A stretch of 64,000 nucleotides of DNA from Pseudogymnoascus destructans (GCF_001641265.1 NW_020167522.1:1364001-1428000); one strand, 5' to 3'. Numbered from the stretch's first letter, positions 10,191-22,987 are shown. Numbers and translations are program-made. Notes: generated by a model not told the origin, from the sequence alone.

Positions 10191-11740
10191 ATGTCGCGTC
10201 GTTCGAGCAGGAAATCTGCCATTGCTTCGTACGCCGCGACACCAGATATTGAGAAGGCGGTCGCCGAGATTGACGAGGCCGTGAGTGAAGAGACGGAAGT
10301 CAAGAAACGGGGCGGGAAAGCGGTGGTGAAGAAAGAGGCCACAACAGCAGCAGCGAACGGCAAGACTGAAGCTGCAAAGACCAGTAAACCTACCGCTTTG
10401 AAGAGAAAGCAAGAAGCGGAGATCTCGCCGCCGCCGACAAAGAGGAAGATCAAAGACGAAGACTCAGACGACGAGAAGAAGATTGTAGAGAAGCCTGCGA
10501 AAAAGGCAGTCAAGAAGCGGAAAACGAAAGAGGAGACTGAAAACGACGCTATGCCTGTCGCTGCACGCACTGCTGTCACGACGCTGAAGAGGAAGATGTA
10601 CATCGGCGCGCATATCAGCGCTGCAGGAGGTACCCCCCCCCCTCCCTCAACCAGACCCCACCCCCCCCACAGAACCCCCCAGCTAACCTCCCCCCAGGCG
10701 TCCAAAACTCCCTCCCCAATGCCCTCCACATCGGCGCCAACAGCTTCGCGCTCTTCCTAAAATCGCAACGCAAATGGTCCTCCCCCCACCTCTCCGCCAG
10801 CGCAACCTCCAACTTTCTCTCCCTCTCCAAGACCCACTCCTACGACCCAGCCCGGCACATCCTCCCCCACGGCTCCTACCTCGTCAACCTCGCGCAATCC
10901 GACCCCGAGAAGGCGGAGCAGGCGTATACGTGTTTCCTGGATGACTTGGCGAGATGCGAAGCACTGGGCATTGGGTTGTATAATTTCCACCCCGGGAATA
11001 CGGGGGGGCAGTCGAGGGGGGAGGCGGTTGGACGGATTGCGCGGATGTTGAATCGCGCGCACAAAGCGACGAAGTCCGTCGTGACGCTGTTGGAGAATAT
11101 GGCAGGCGCCGGGAACGTAATCGGTTCGCGGTTTGAGGATCTGAGGGATATTATCAAATTAGTAGACGACAAGAGCCGCGTGGGTGTGTGCATAGACACC
11201 TGCCACGCCTTCGCAGCCGGCTACGATCTCCGCACCCCCGAAGCCTTCTCCAAAACATTGAACGAATTCAACGACATCGTCGGCCCGTCCTACCTCCGCG
11301 CCCTACACCTCAACGATTCCAAAACCCCCCTCGGCAGCCGCCGCGACCTGCACGCCAACATCGGGACTGGCTTTCTCGGGCTGCGCGCGTTCTGGAATGT
11401 GGTTAATTACCCGGGGTTTGAGGGGCTGCCGATGGTGCTGGAGACGCCGATAGAGAAGATGGTGGGGGGGAAGAAGGTGGGGGGGGAGGATAGGGGGGTG
11501 TGGGCGAGGGAGATTAAGTTGTTGGAGGGGATGGTGGGGAGGGAGTGGGGAGAGGGGGAGAGGGAGGTGGAGGTGGGACTGCAGGAGGAGGGGAGGGAGG
11601 AGAGGGAGAGGTGTGGGGGGCAGGTGGAGAGGAAGGCGCAGAAGGCGTTGGATGGGATGTTTAAGAAGGGGAATGGGAAGGGGAAGAAGAAGGTGGAGGT
11701 GGAGACGGATGATGAGAGTGAGGGGGGGTGTAGTCATTGA
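10191..11740 (+). CDS. APN1: AP endonuclease of the endonuclease IV family
   Basis: Exons 10191–10629 and 10698–11740 encode about 493 residues. The enzyme cleaves the DNA backbone at abasic sites and removes blocked 3' ends in base excision repair, in nucleus and mitochondria. The first 135 residues are a Lys/Arg/Glu-rich tail with nuclear-import-like basic clusters (KKRKTK). The TIM-barrel domain starts at KMYIGAHISAAGG. Zinc-binding residues are visible in YNFHPGNT, TLLENMAGAGN, VCIDTCHAFAAGYD, LHLNDSKTPLGSRRDLH and MVLETP. The intron (10630–10697) is almost pure C-runs on the plus strand. The last 280 bp of coding sequence are unusually rich in G-runs and encode a Lys/Glu tail. The gene converges on BUB1, with about 260 bp between the stop codons. 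Confidence 0.93.
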
Positions 11741-12002
11741 TGGGTTTTGGGGCTGAGATGCGAGGGGTGTGAAGGGCAAAAGGCGTTGGGTGGAAGGTAT
11801 CGGGATGCATACCTATGTATAGATATATACTACATTAATAAGAAAACCGGAATCAGAAGTCTGTTGAACTCGTTCTCATTATAGAAAATGCCACAATAAC
11901 TCATAATATCATCCCCAATACCTCTTCAAACGCCACAACTCCATCTCCATGCACCCAGGGTATCTCCAGCCAAAACTCCACACACGTACACACACACACC
12001 CC

Positions 12003-15000
12003 CTACTTCCTACCCTGGATACTATTCTCCAACTTCCTCAACATACTCTGCAACCCAACGCCCCTCTCACAATTCTCCCCCACCCACCCCTCCATCCTCT
12101 CCCTCACCCCCCTCAACCCCCTCAGCACCGGCATCCTCCCCCCCTCCTCCCCCTCCACATGCGCCGTCGGATTCAAAAGCAAATCAAAGCAATCCCCCCA
12201 AATCTCACCCTGCCAATACCTCTTCATCCCCTCCCTACACCTCCATCTCTTCCCCGCCCCCTGCCCCGGCAGCGCCGCCCGCGCATCCGCAACCGTCTCC
12301 ATATACCGCCCAAACAGCATACTATGCAATATCCCCGCCAAGCCATGATAGTCAATCTGGAACGTCCACGGCCTCAGCTCGCGCATCTCCGCGCAGTCCT
12401 GCGGTCCCGTCTTCCAGTCCGCGATAAACTGCACATCAGGCCGAAACACCTTTATATCCACGCCCCTCCCGAAATCAATCAGCGCAACCCCCTGCTCCGC
12501 CCACCCCGCCGAACCATCAGCAGCGTACTGCGTGCTCCAGCCTACCCCCCCCGCGCCGAGCCGCACGAGCACATTGTCCGCCTTGAGATCGCCGTGCAGG
12601 ATCCCGGCTTTGTGCAGCGCCTCGACAGTGCGGAGGAGTTCGATGGCGAAGAACATGGCGAGGAGCTCGTCCATCACGCCGCCTGCCTGCTGGCTGTCTG
12701 CGCGCGCGATGTTGACCAGGTCGAGGAGCGTGCCTTGGTCGCGGTAGGTTTCGATGAGGTAGCATTCGTCGCGGTAGAGGTGGAACTCGTGCGCGTGGAT
12801 GAGAGAGTCGGCTGCACGCGAGACGCCGAGGCGGCGCGAGGCTTGCCGCATGATGTAGAATTCCCAGGCGGTGGGAGGGTCTTCCATTTTGAGCGCCTCG
12901 AGGGGTTGGCGGTGGTGGAGGGAGAAGGCGCCGCGGCCCATGATGGCGCCGTTTTCGTTGGTCTTGGTGGTATCGTCGGAGTCGGTGACGGTTTCGATGA
13001 GGTAGACGGGTGCGAAGGCGCCGGCGCCTAACTCGCGCTTGACCATGTACTCTCTTTCTACGCCGGGAAAGCGTAGCATGGGGGGCATGGCGATGTTTGT
13101 GGTGGTCTTTTCGCTGGTGTTCTTCTTCATTTTGGCCACTGCTTTGGCGAACTTCTTTAGCTCTGCGGATTTGCCGTGCGCCTCAGTTGAGTGGTCATAG
13201 TAGCCCTCGTACGTCGTCAACGGAGGTTGCAGGGCCGCGAATATTTGGGTTCGTGTATAGTCATCGACCGGGTTACATTGTTGGTCTTGGATTATGGGAC
13301 CCTTCGTCGCGATGTCCCTTGAGAAAGCGGCTCCATTTGTAGCTGGCTTGGTTGATGGCAGCGCCTTATTTTTGGTTACGACACCAAGAGCCGGAGGCGG
13401 AATTTTCTCAGTGAGAGGCAATGGCTCATCAATAACCTCCTGGAACGGACTGGAATCGAGCCTATCGTTGCTGCGGAAGATGGATGACGCTTGTTGCCCA
13501 TTCGCTTTAGACGGAGTTTTGGAGATAAACTCTTCCTTCTCAGCACGTGCCGTGAAGGCACTGAGAGATGACTCAGTCTTCTCGGCGATGGGAGTCATGA
13601 AAGGCAATCGGTTTTGAGATACCTGAGATGCATCGCGGAATGGTCGTGTGGGTGCTACATAGTCTTCCGGAGGTATAGGGACGAACATTGTCCGGACGGC
13701 TGACTCCGGATGCTCTGGGGATATGGGCGTAGAGACCTCTTCTTGCTCATCAACTTCATCCTCGTCGTCATGAGACGTCGAGTCAGCTTCTCGACTGGAT
13801 TCGAGAATAGCACTGGACTCAAGAATGGCATCGTCATGGTCTTGGCTAGACTCGACAATGGAATCGTCGTGGTCGTCCTCGGAGAGATGAGATGCTCGTG
13901 TATCATCATCATCGTCATCCTCGTCTTCCATGCCAGGAATATGTTTTCTAGCCGTAAACTCCGACCATTCACTCACACTCTTGGCATCTGATGTGTCTTC
14001 TGCAGCAACCTCGCTCTTGGTATATGTAGTCTCGTCATCAACAGCTTCACTCGTAGTCACAAGCCTTCCGGTGCCGGTGCTCTCAGCCTCAGTCGTGTAT
14101 TCGCCATCCGTCTCATCGTCATCACTTTCGCTTTCTGACTCCTCCTCTTCCGACACCTCCTCCGACTGAAGTGGCTGGTTAAATAGCTCATAGATGTCAT
14201 CAGTGGCCGCCTTGGTATGGAAAGTCATGGTGGGTTCTGCGTTGGCCCTCCGCTTGACCTTCTTTCCAGCAGAAGGAGATGAGAGCTTGGTTTTGACTAG
14301 CCATCCTATTAGTCATATAAAAACAAATTGGGATATAGCACTCACTAATTTGCGTTTCGTTGACTTCCATAGTCTTTATCCTCCTGCCTCTGCCATGTTT
14401 CGGTGGCTCTATGGCCACACCATTCTCATCCACCATAGGCGGATCTCTCGCTATCACCAACTTTTCCTGGAAAGATCTGTCCAAAGAAAGTTCTTGCTTC
14501 GGAAGCATCCCTTCGACTCTAATAAAGACATCAAACCTCTCGTTTTCCTGATCGACCACCACATGACTAATTTCCGGCTCCCAGTTCATGTCGAGCCAGC
14601 CCTTCTCCGCAGCTATTAATTCCTCGGAGCACCGCTCACTCCCGACTATCTCGGGCGTGGGGTACATCGCCTCGAGATCAGCAAAAATACGTTCACTCCT
14701 GCCCTTAGCATTAATAGTCACCTGCTCCTTCACCGCAATGATTGAATTTGAATGCGCCTCGGAACTTGATATTTGAGGTTTAGAAATTGGTATAGACTGA
14801 AATTACAAAACGCCACAACAGCCAAAACATTAGTCCTATGATCATCAACATATGACAGATGTGGGAGTGAGAAAATGATTATCTTACCTGGTCTTTGAAA
14901 ACCGCCATCTTGGGCGCAGTGCTCTTCTTGGCCCCGGCTTTCATTGTCTCCCCCGCCCACGGTTTCGCCTCAACTACATTTTCCTTCCTCCTCTCTGCTA

Positions 15001-15877
15001 GGGAACCGATCGAGTCCCAGCCCTTGGCACCACTCCCACCAACCACAGGTGCCGGTTCATCTGCGTCCGAAAACACCGCCAATTTCGGGCGACCATTTCG
15101 CGTTGTCTGCGAGCCACCAACCCCCGAATTCGGGCGAGGTGCTTGTGGATCCACCGGTGGCGCTGCAGCAGACGCATACGGATCAATCTTTGCGGCGAGC
15201 GCTGGACGCACAATTGGCAGTGCCGGCGAAGAAGGCGCACGGCTTTCCTCCGGCTGTGCCGCAAACCGCTGCTGGAACTCATTATATTTCCTCAGCAACC
15301 TTGGTGCTGGCCTAGCATCCTTCTCTATCCCCATATTATACACTTCCTCAGCCTGCGTCCAGCGTCCCGCCGTCTCCAACCATGCCGCGAACTCCTCGTA
15401 GAACAGCGCTAGCCCGTCACCGACGCCATGGCGCGACAGGAACGCGTATGTCTCGCGCGGGCTATCGGAGAAGAAGCGGATGTACGATAACCACAGCTTC
15501 AAGTAGCGCGGATCATTTTTGTACTGTGGAGAGGAGAGGAAGGTCTTGGTGGAGGCCTCGAGCAGCGGGAGCAACTGCGACTGCGGCGTCGCTTGCGCGG
15601 AGGGGTACGCGTCCATAGTCCATCGCACGTAGCGGTCGTAGATGTCTAGGGGGTCATCAGACTCTGCGAAAAGGGCGAGTTCGGCCTCGAAGTTGGCGCG
15701 CACGGCGTCGTTGACCGTTTTGGTGTCGGAGGGGTTGGGTGTAGCGAGGGGTTGGAGGGGGGAGGCGGAGAAGAGGTTTGCGAGGGCGCGGGCGGAGCGG
15801 CCGCTGGGGATGGCTTGGATGTTTTCCTTTTGCGCTTCAATAATGTCAAAGTTGATTAGGTCGTCGGAAGCCGACAT
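12003..15877 (-). CDS. BUB1: Spindle checkpoint kinase Bub1 (MadBub type, two KEN boxes)
   Basis: Exons on the minus strand: 15877–14888, 14796–14346 and 14296–12003, giving 1244 residues in one frame. It signals unattached kinetochores and helps hold back the APC/C. The N-terminal third is the Mad3/Bub1 TPR domain (DPLDIYDRYVRWTMDAYPS … YLKLWLSYIRFF). KEN motifs occur at residues 17–19 and 298–300. Exon 2 holds the second homology region (DLEAMYPTPEIVGSERCSEE), probably including the Bub3-binding segment. A long acidic linker follows. The kinase domain runs from about residue 890 (VKRELGAGAFAPVYLI) with HGDLKADN near 1046 and LIDFGRGVD as the DFG segment. Two KEN boxes plus an active-looking kinase in one protein suggest that it does the work of both Mad3 and Bub1. 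A large open frame on the opposite strand (11949–13031) is a composition shadow. Confidence 0.93.
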
Positions 15878-16532
15878 CTTGGTGGATTTGTCGTGTCGTC
15901 CAGGTTGTCGTTGTTTGTCGTCCTTGGTGTTGAGAATTTAGATGGTGAGATGGCATTGATGTTTATGTTTCCCTATGTTGTTTGTTGCCCGGTCAACAAC
16001 ATCTCCACATAAGTATCGGCGTGTCACTGTCACTAACTTGCCCAATATCATTTTGGAAACCACGGTTGGATGACATTTTAGCTAATGGTGCAGTACTGCC
16101 GCCCAAATGTCTGAAGAGGGACATGTATGGCCTAGGATTAATACTAGTAGTTTAGACTCGTAAAATTTATCTTTCTAGTTCCGTTTGTGAGTAACTGGGC
16201 TCTTGAATATGGCCTTTAGTGACTGAACGCCTTTGCTTAAAACTACAGATGCTATAAACACTGGTGTTACTTTTGGTCCCCCTATCCGTTTTAGGCGACA
16301 CGAGTATATGAGTGACCCGGCGGAGACTCAAACAAGGGACTTAAGACATATGTAGCATATATTCTCTGAAGATTCCTGTACACAGCATGCTTTGCTATAC
16401 CCAAAAAGCACCCCATATCTCCTCCAGTGCAAACCTCTTGAATCTCCTCGGCACCACTAAAGATGCATTCTACCGTTGTTACAATAATATATATGTACTG
16501 TACTACCCCACGATTTCGTTGTGACTACCCCC
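15878..16532. other. Intergenic region: BUB1 upstream, VTC4 downstream
   Basis: No gene or RNA is recognisable. It contains the BUB1 leader (15878 to about 16000) and AT-rich sequence after VTC4. A short tRNA-like stretch near 16310–16340 does not fold into a tRNA. Confidence 0.5.
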
Positions 16533-19025
16533 CTACCTCTCCTTCAACTCGAACCACCCATTCAACAAAATAGCTATGAACACACACCCACAAAGCACAC
16601 TCGGTCCCCAACCATCATGGTACTGAACAGCCTTCCTCTCCCTAATCGCCTGTGCACGATACAAGTAGATCGCCACCGAATATAGCAACGATGCGACGGC
16701 TACAACCGTGAACGCGCCGGCGACGACGAAGGACATGCTGTTTAATTTCGCGTCGAAATTAAGTAATGTGACGGCAACAGTGCCGATGTAAATAGAAAAT
16801 TCAAGCTAGAGAGGTTAGTATGGTTGAGTAAATAATGGGGAGATACACAGGACGGCTTACCCAGCCTAAGAACGTCCTCTCGGCGGCAAAGTAGACCTTC
16901 GGCTCTACCCTGACGGGGACGTGGATCTTCTTCCCCTTTGGCGCCTTGAACATCCGCTCGGTCACAGTCTGGCCAAGTCTGTTTTGTATCGCGTTGTCCA
17001 TCGAGACATCAGGCCTTGCCACCAACTTCTTCACGAATTTGGCCGTGTTGTCGCGTACTGCCCGAGCTTCATGCCTCAATAATGAAGAGTAGTATGGCCA
17101 CCCACCAACACGTCTTGCCTCTTCAAGATCATTTGGCCCGTCCTCATCGTCGGATTCATAGATAACATATGCATCTGTTAAGGGGCGGTTGGCAATCTGC
17201 TCCTCGTCATCGAGTGTATTACCCGTTGACATCTGGGCTCTCCTTCGGAGGTCTTGCTGCTCCAAAACATTCCGTGCCTCAAGCATATGACGCACGGTTT
17301 CCTCGGAGTTGTCATCCCGGACGGTGGAATCCTGCGATGCATGCCCAAAGCCATGTCCATCGTCGTCATCAGATTCATCGTCTTGGTCGTCCTCGCTCGT
17401 TGACGAGTTTGCGAACTGGCCTGGTCTGCGAATACCGAAATCGTGGGTGACTGGCTTTCGGATGTCAACGTCCATCTGCGGCATCCAGAACGGAAGCAGG
17501 TTGATGCGTGTTGGGAAAAGCGTCGCCGTGCCGTGAATGAATTTCGAGAATTTCGGAACGGCTTCGACGAGATGGCTCGAAATCAGCTCCCGCACCCATC
17601 CAGGAGGCTCCTGGCCGCTTTGCGTCTGTAGCTTGACCTCCAAGACAGCGTACGGAAAGCGCTCAACGTCCTCAGAAGGCAGTTGTGAGAACGGCCAGTC
17701 GATACCAATATCCATTCTCCTCCAGTTGTTGCCCGATCGTTTCCTGCCGTCCATATTATCCTCTCGGACCATTGTCAACTCCGTGTCCAGCGAAATTCGC
17801 ACACGAGCATCGGCAGGCAACTGAAAGGCCGTACGGTTATAAAACGAACGACAGACAGGAACGTAACCCTTCTTCAGCACTGAATACTGGATTTCTTTGG
17901 CCAGTCGCTCGTCCTCTGCAATTACTTTCTCCGGCTTCTTACCATCTTTCCTAGCCCTTTCAAATATAGCTGGCGGAAGTAATTCACCCTTCATATACGC
18001 GTTCACGTTCTTTTCCTTCATGGCGAATCTGGCTTTCACAGATTTCTCGCCAGTCCAGTCTTCGCGATGGGTCTTCCTTTCCACGAATATCGTCTCCGTT
18101 GCCATTCCACCATACCATCTGAGACGAATGGCCTCCGCACCTTCAGTCTTCTTTAGACGCCCTTCGTAAAGATCCCATGATTCTGGGTTGTCATAATAGA
18201 TCGATGTAATGGCGGAGTCCTCTTTGTCAAATTCCTTGCTAGCATTAAACACCAGTACTGGAAGATGTTTAAGAATTATGAGCTTCAGCTCCGTAATATT
18301 GTCTGGATGAACCCAGTATTTCGTCGTGTTACGGATAAAGCTTGCTTGACTTCCACCAGCAGCGCTGTCTCCCTTGACCGGGTTTCCTCTCGTCCTTACA
18401 ATATCGTAGAGCTTCGAGAGTTTAACGATGTCGGCATCGTAGTTGTCGGTAAAAAAGGGCTTCGCTTTCAGCTGAGTGGCGAAGGCCGGTTTAAGGTGCC
18501 ACCCTGTTTGTTTCTACGCCGCCCAACTGTTAGTCTGGCCCCAATTGCTTTCAACACCGCATTGGCACTTACATCATGCTTCTTGATAATCTTCAAAAAG
18601 CCGGTATAATTGAGCTGGACAAACTTGGCAAGGTCGTGCACATCGGCAATAATATCGCTCAAGTCCTCCTCCAGCAGCATGAACTCCTCTTCTGTCGGTG
18701 CATCTGAGTGGCCCTCGGCTGTTACTGGTCCTTGGTTGTCGAGTCTGCCCACGACCTCAGTGACCTCACGCTCACTGGCGGCAATGCGTCGGCCAATCTC
18801 ATTGGCCTTGACCCTCTGCTTTGTGTGTACCTTCTCCAGCTCAAGGTAGAGAGTGGTTATGAACCCCTCTTCGTTCTCCGAAGTCCATTCTACGCGCTTT
18901 CCCTTTCCGCCATCCGTCGAGGGAGCGGTGTCGGTCTTCAGCTGCGCCTTGAGGCCGTCATAGTCTATGTAGTACCACTGGTATTCCCTGATCACGCTCG
19001 TGCGGAGCTGCTCGCCGAACTTCAT
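16533..19025 (-). CDS. VTC4: Vacuolar transporter chaperone subunit 4, polyphosphate polymerase
   Basis: Exons 19025–18573, 18513–16861 and 16805–16533 encode 792 residues. Vtc4 is the catalytic subunit of the vacuolar VTC complex that makes polyphosphate from ATP and moves it into the vacuole. The N-terminal SPX domain (MKFGEQLRTSVIREYQWYYI to FLKIIKKHDK) senses inositol pyrophosphates, and its KKHDK signature is split by intron 1. The tunnel (TTM/CYTH-like) domain follows with IRLRWYGG, IFVERKTHRE, LDTELTMVRED and VLEVKLQT, which carry the basic and acidic active-site residues. The C-terminus is a three-helix DUF202 membrane domain (from AERTFLGWLEFSIYIGTVAV). The start is the ATG at 19025 because family members begin MKFGE. 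The acidic linker is longer than in the yeast protein. It is divergent from the pseudouridine gene at 20148. Confidence 0.93.
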
Positions 19026-20147
19026 GACGATGAGGCCTGGTCGGAAGTTGTAGCCTCCCTGGATCCTGTTCGATACCCACTTGGAAGACCTGTTCTGGAG
19101 GTCGTGTATAATTAGCATGTGGAATCCACGGTATGCATAAGGTCCATCTGGAGTGGAATTGCGTCAGAAGTGCGGGAGCTCATGGACATTTGCTTTTGCT
19201 CGCTCGTGGGGTGGGGGGTGGGGGTCATGATGAGCACTGAGACAGGAGTGGAGTGTGGGGAATAATATAGCACATACATCGAGCTTTCACAGTACTGATG
19301 TGTGTTATAGTATGGGATATAACCCCTCTCTGTAAGAAACAGAGTATATAGAGCAGAAATAAATAAATAGTGCCTCCAACCAACGTAAAACGAGATCGGC
19401 CTTGGATGCGAAGCGTAGCGAAGCACAGTAAGTTAGTGAAGCTTCCTGCCATCATTCCCACGTCAATAGCTATGGCATTGGCCAATAAGAATTCTCCGTC
19501 CGAAAACGTGATTGAGACCCTGGATTAATAGTATCTCCGATCTCCGGATTACAATGGTCGAGACACCTTTATAACAAATATATAACTTATCACTATGAAC
19601 CTCTAAAATACTACTCTGATATTATTTCAATATTATTCCTTTTTTTATGACCTTTATATCATCAAAAAACGCAAGGTTTGATCAGTTCATATTGTTATGT
19701 CCATATTACGCGTCTCTAACGGGTTTAGCGTCATTTATTTCTTGTCAGCAGCAGTTTGACAGCCGTTCTCAGTGTAGTCACATGACCTTCTATTGCTCTT
19801 CTCTTTGCTCAGCGGAACGTCCTCCTCCTTCCTCCACTTGTTCAGCTGTCATACTACAACATCCACAGGATCTCTGTATTATATTTTTTTCTGTGTGCAT
19901 TGGTTTCCAGCGTCTTCATCTTTCAGTAGCTTGCCTCATTTTCCGGCTCTTGTTTGGACACTGTGACCACACCGTTAGTGGTATACATGCGGAGTTGCCC
20001 CGCGCAGCTTGTGAGCTATTATCAATCGCAAGTACAGTGCTTGAACGTGAGCAATTCATGAAGATTCACGTCTTCCACATAAATCCGAATCATTTGTATC
20101 TTGAACACCCATCGCTGGGTTGAATTTTCACAGCTCAATTCGCTGTC
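19026..20147. other. Divergent intergenic region between VTC4 and the pseudouridine gene
   Basis: About 1.1 kb with no supported gene. A 158-codon open frame at 19647–20123 has no domain, a Cys/Ser/His-rich composition and lies directly upstream of the pseudouridine gene. It is most likely chance or leader sequence. Promoters for both flanking genes must lie here. Confidence 0.5.
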
Positions 20148-22987
20148 ATGCATCCAACACGTCTGTGTCGCCTGGGAGCTCTCCGGCCAAACCTGGCAAA
20201 ACACACCGAGAATCTGGTCTCATATCGCCCTTTCTCTGCCAGAGCTCAAGGGAATGATCAGACTCTTACCAGAGCGCAAAGGGGTGACCAGAAGACGCCA
20301 AGGAAAGTCCAGAAGAAAGCTTCCGCCAACTCTAAAATCTTCAAGGTCTCAGATGAGGTTCGAGAAGCTATCGAAACTGGCAAGCCGGTCGTGGCACTAG
20401 AGACCACTATTTACACCCATGGCTTTCCCTATCCTGACAATGTAGCGCTGGCAACGCACCTAGAGTCCGTTGTGAGGCGTAAAGGAGGGATACCAGCAAC
20501 AATCGGAGTTTTAAACGGAGTTGCCAGAGTTGGCCTCAGCGAGGAAGAGCTAACAGAACTTGTCAATCCATCGAGCAAGACGGAGCTCATGAAAGTCTCC
20601 AGGAGAGACTTGCCCTACATTGCGGGACTTGTAAGCCTCCAATGAACTTATTGGCCTTGCTTAACAAGCACTAACATAAGTACAGGGACTAACAGGGAGG
20701 AAGATAAACGGTGGCACTACAATCGCAGGCACAATGCTCCTTGCGGAACTAGCAAATATCTCCGTATTTGGAACGGGAGGCCTTGGCGGAGTTCACCGTG
20801 GTGGAGAGAACACCATGGATGTATCTGCAGACCTCCAAGAGCTCGGGCGAACAAACGTCACAGTTGTTAGCAGTGGCTGCAAGAGCTTCATTGACATTCC
20901 GCGCACCTTGGAGTATCTGGAAACGCAAGGCGTCTGCGTAGCTACGTTTGCAGGAGGCCGGAAAGGTGACATAGATTTTCCAGCGTTTTGGACACGAGAA
21001 AGCGGCGTTCGGAGTCCAATGGTTATCCAAAATGCGGAAGAAGCTGCCGCAATCATACGTGGGTGTTATCTTTTCTCGTAGCGCTGAAATAGCATCTGAC
21101 TTGAGGATTTAGACGCGTCGGAATTGTTCCGCTCCAACGGCATGCTGTTTGCAAACCCTATCCCCAAAGAGTGGGCGCTGGAAAAATCCAAAATAGACGA
21201 GGCTATCGAAGCTGCTGTTGCAGAGGCAGCCGAAAAGGGGTTCCACGGCCACAGAAATACACCTTTTATTCTGTCTCGCATCAAGGAGCTTACTGAAGGA
21301 AAGAGTGTGCCAGCGAACAGAGCCTTGGTCGAGTCGAATGTGGCTATAGCTACCAGGGTTGCCGTTGAGCTTGCAAAGCTAAGAAATGCCGAGTCGAACA
21401 CGTGAGATTATTCTTCCATATATTTTAGTAGGGATAGCGATTAATTAAGTCGTAGATTTGCATTACACACTCCCGTCATATCTCCCAATGAATTTCGATA
21501 CACTAAAGAAGCCGCATTGTATGGGGTGGAAATCGAATCCCCAGAGACAACACTTAGAGCTCCGACGCCAGAGCCAGTCCAAGCGAGCCCCAAAGTTTCA
21601 AAGCCCGCTTCACCACAACAGAAGGTAGACATACTTGTAGCTGGAGCTGTTGCTGTGGACGTATCGTGCAACTACAAACCATTCGACAAGGCCGCTGATT
21701 CGCAACCCCTGATACACACATCTAACCCTGCTTCTATAACAGAAACCACAGGAGGCGTGGGTTTCAACGTCGCCACAGCAGCTCAGTATGCCAGCAAGAC
21801 CAATTCTGTGCAGCTATGCAGCCTCATAGCCACGGACACAGCAGGCCAACTCGCGCTCTCGACAATGAATGAGTTCGGCCTTAGAAGCGACGGAATCACT
21901 ACGCTCGCAGCAGATGCAAACACGAAGACCGCAAGGTATGTGGCAGTCAACACCACAGGAAACGACTTATTCGTCGCTATGGCGGATATGGATATCCTTG
22001 GTGGTGCACGCGATGACTTCCAACTGCAATGGCAAAGTAAGATCGATGCTGCGAAACCGAAGTGGGTTGTCGTCGATGCAAACTGGCACCCGTCTGCATT
22101 CAAGCAATGGATTACTGCGGCCAGCGCAGCAGGGGCCAAAGTGGCCTTCGAGCCTGTCTCAACAGCCAAGTCACAAGTTCTCTTCCCCGAACCATCAACT
22201 GCAGGGTAAGTCACCTTTCAATCTCTCTTGCCAGCCCTATCTGCTCTGTGCCCCTTTTTCCTTACCCAACTATCGTCCATAATCTAACAACACCAGCTTC
22301 CCCCTCCCAGTCTTCCCCACCAATGCAATCACCCTCGCAGCCCCTAACACCCTCGAACTAACCGCCCTCCACTCCGCGGCCCGCGACCGCTCCTACCTCG
22401 AGCGCCAAGACTGGTGGGAGGTAATCGACGCCCTCGGCATCCCTAGCACCGGAGCCCGCGACCGCTTCGTACAGCTTACATCGCGTGCCCTCGTCGACGC
22501 CGGCGTGCCGCAAATGACTGTGCAGCTATTGCCGTTTATCCCATCGATTGTTACTAAACTCGGCAGCGGAGGTAAGCCCATTTCGCATTTATCCCTGCAT
22601 GTTAGAGGGACTAACTGACACCTCCCAGGCTGTCTACTGACCGAACTCCTCACCCCGGACTCCCCCAAACTCACAGCCCCCGAACACGCACCCTACGTCC
22701 TTGCCTGGAGCAACAACGGCACTGACTTCGTCGGCGGCGTGTACATGAGGCATTTTCCCGCTGAGGCGTTAGGTGCCCGCGGCGTTAGCAGTGTGAATGG
22801 GGCTGGAGACACGTTTTTGGGTGTTTTGGTTGCGGGGCTTGCGGAGGGGGTGGCGCTGGACGAGGCGCTGGTGGGCGTGGCGCAGAGGGCGTCGGTATTG
22901 ACGTTGGGGGATGCGGCGTCGGTGAGTCTGTTGTTAAAGACGGTGACGAAGGGGGAGTTGGGGCGGTTGGCGGGAAGAAGTGTATGA
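20148..22987 (+). CDS. Bifunctional pseudouridine-5'-phosphate glycosidase / pseudouridine kinase
   Basis: Exons 20148–20630, 20686–21058, 21113–21401, about 21456–22205, 22297–22571 and 22629–22987 give about 842 residues. The first half is PsuG, which splits pseudouridine 5'-phosphate into uracil and ribose 5-phosphate. Visible motifs are PVVALETTIYTHGFPYPDN, KINGGTTIAGTM, FGTGGLGGVHRG and MLFANPIP. The second half is a PfkB-type kinase that makes the substrate. Visible motifs are AGAVAVDVS, ETTGGVGFNVATAAQ and the catalytic signature VNGAGDTFLG near residue 779. The N-terminus is basic with Ser and Arg (MHPTRLCRLGALRPNLA … RPFSARA), fitting a mitochondrial presequence. The acceptor of intron 3 is uncertain between 21449 and 21455. 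The fusion lets one polypeptide salvage pseudouridine from RNA turnover, an arrangement known from eukaryotes. Confidence 0.9.

Noticed and set aside
11949..13031. Open frame of 360 codons on the plus strand
   Set aside because: It lies antisense to the BUB1 kinase exon, has no domain and a Pro/His/Arg composition typical of the reverse strand of GC-rich coding sequence.
16305..16345. tRNA-like string near GTGACCCGGCGGAGACTCAAAC
   Set aside because: No acceptor, D or anticodon stem can be paired around it. Probably chance or an old tRNA-derived repeat.
19647..20123. Open frame of 158 codons ahead of the pseudouridine gene
   Set aside because: No domain and no coding-like composition. It overlaps the expected promoter and leader.
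6977..22987. A metabolic gene cluster (GH15, pseudouridine enzyme and others)
   Set aside because: The neighbours (APN1, BUB1, VTC4) are conserved housekeeping genes with unrelated roles. There is no shared pathway, regulator or transporter.
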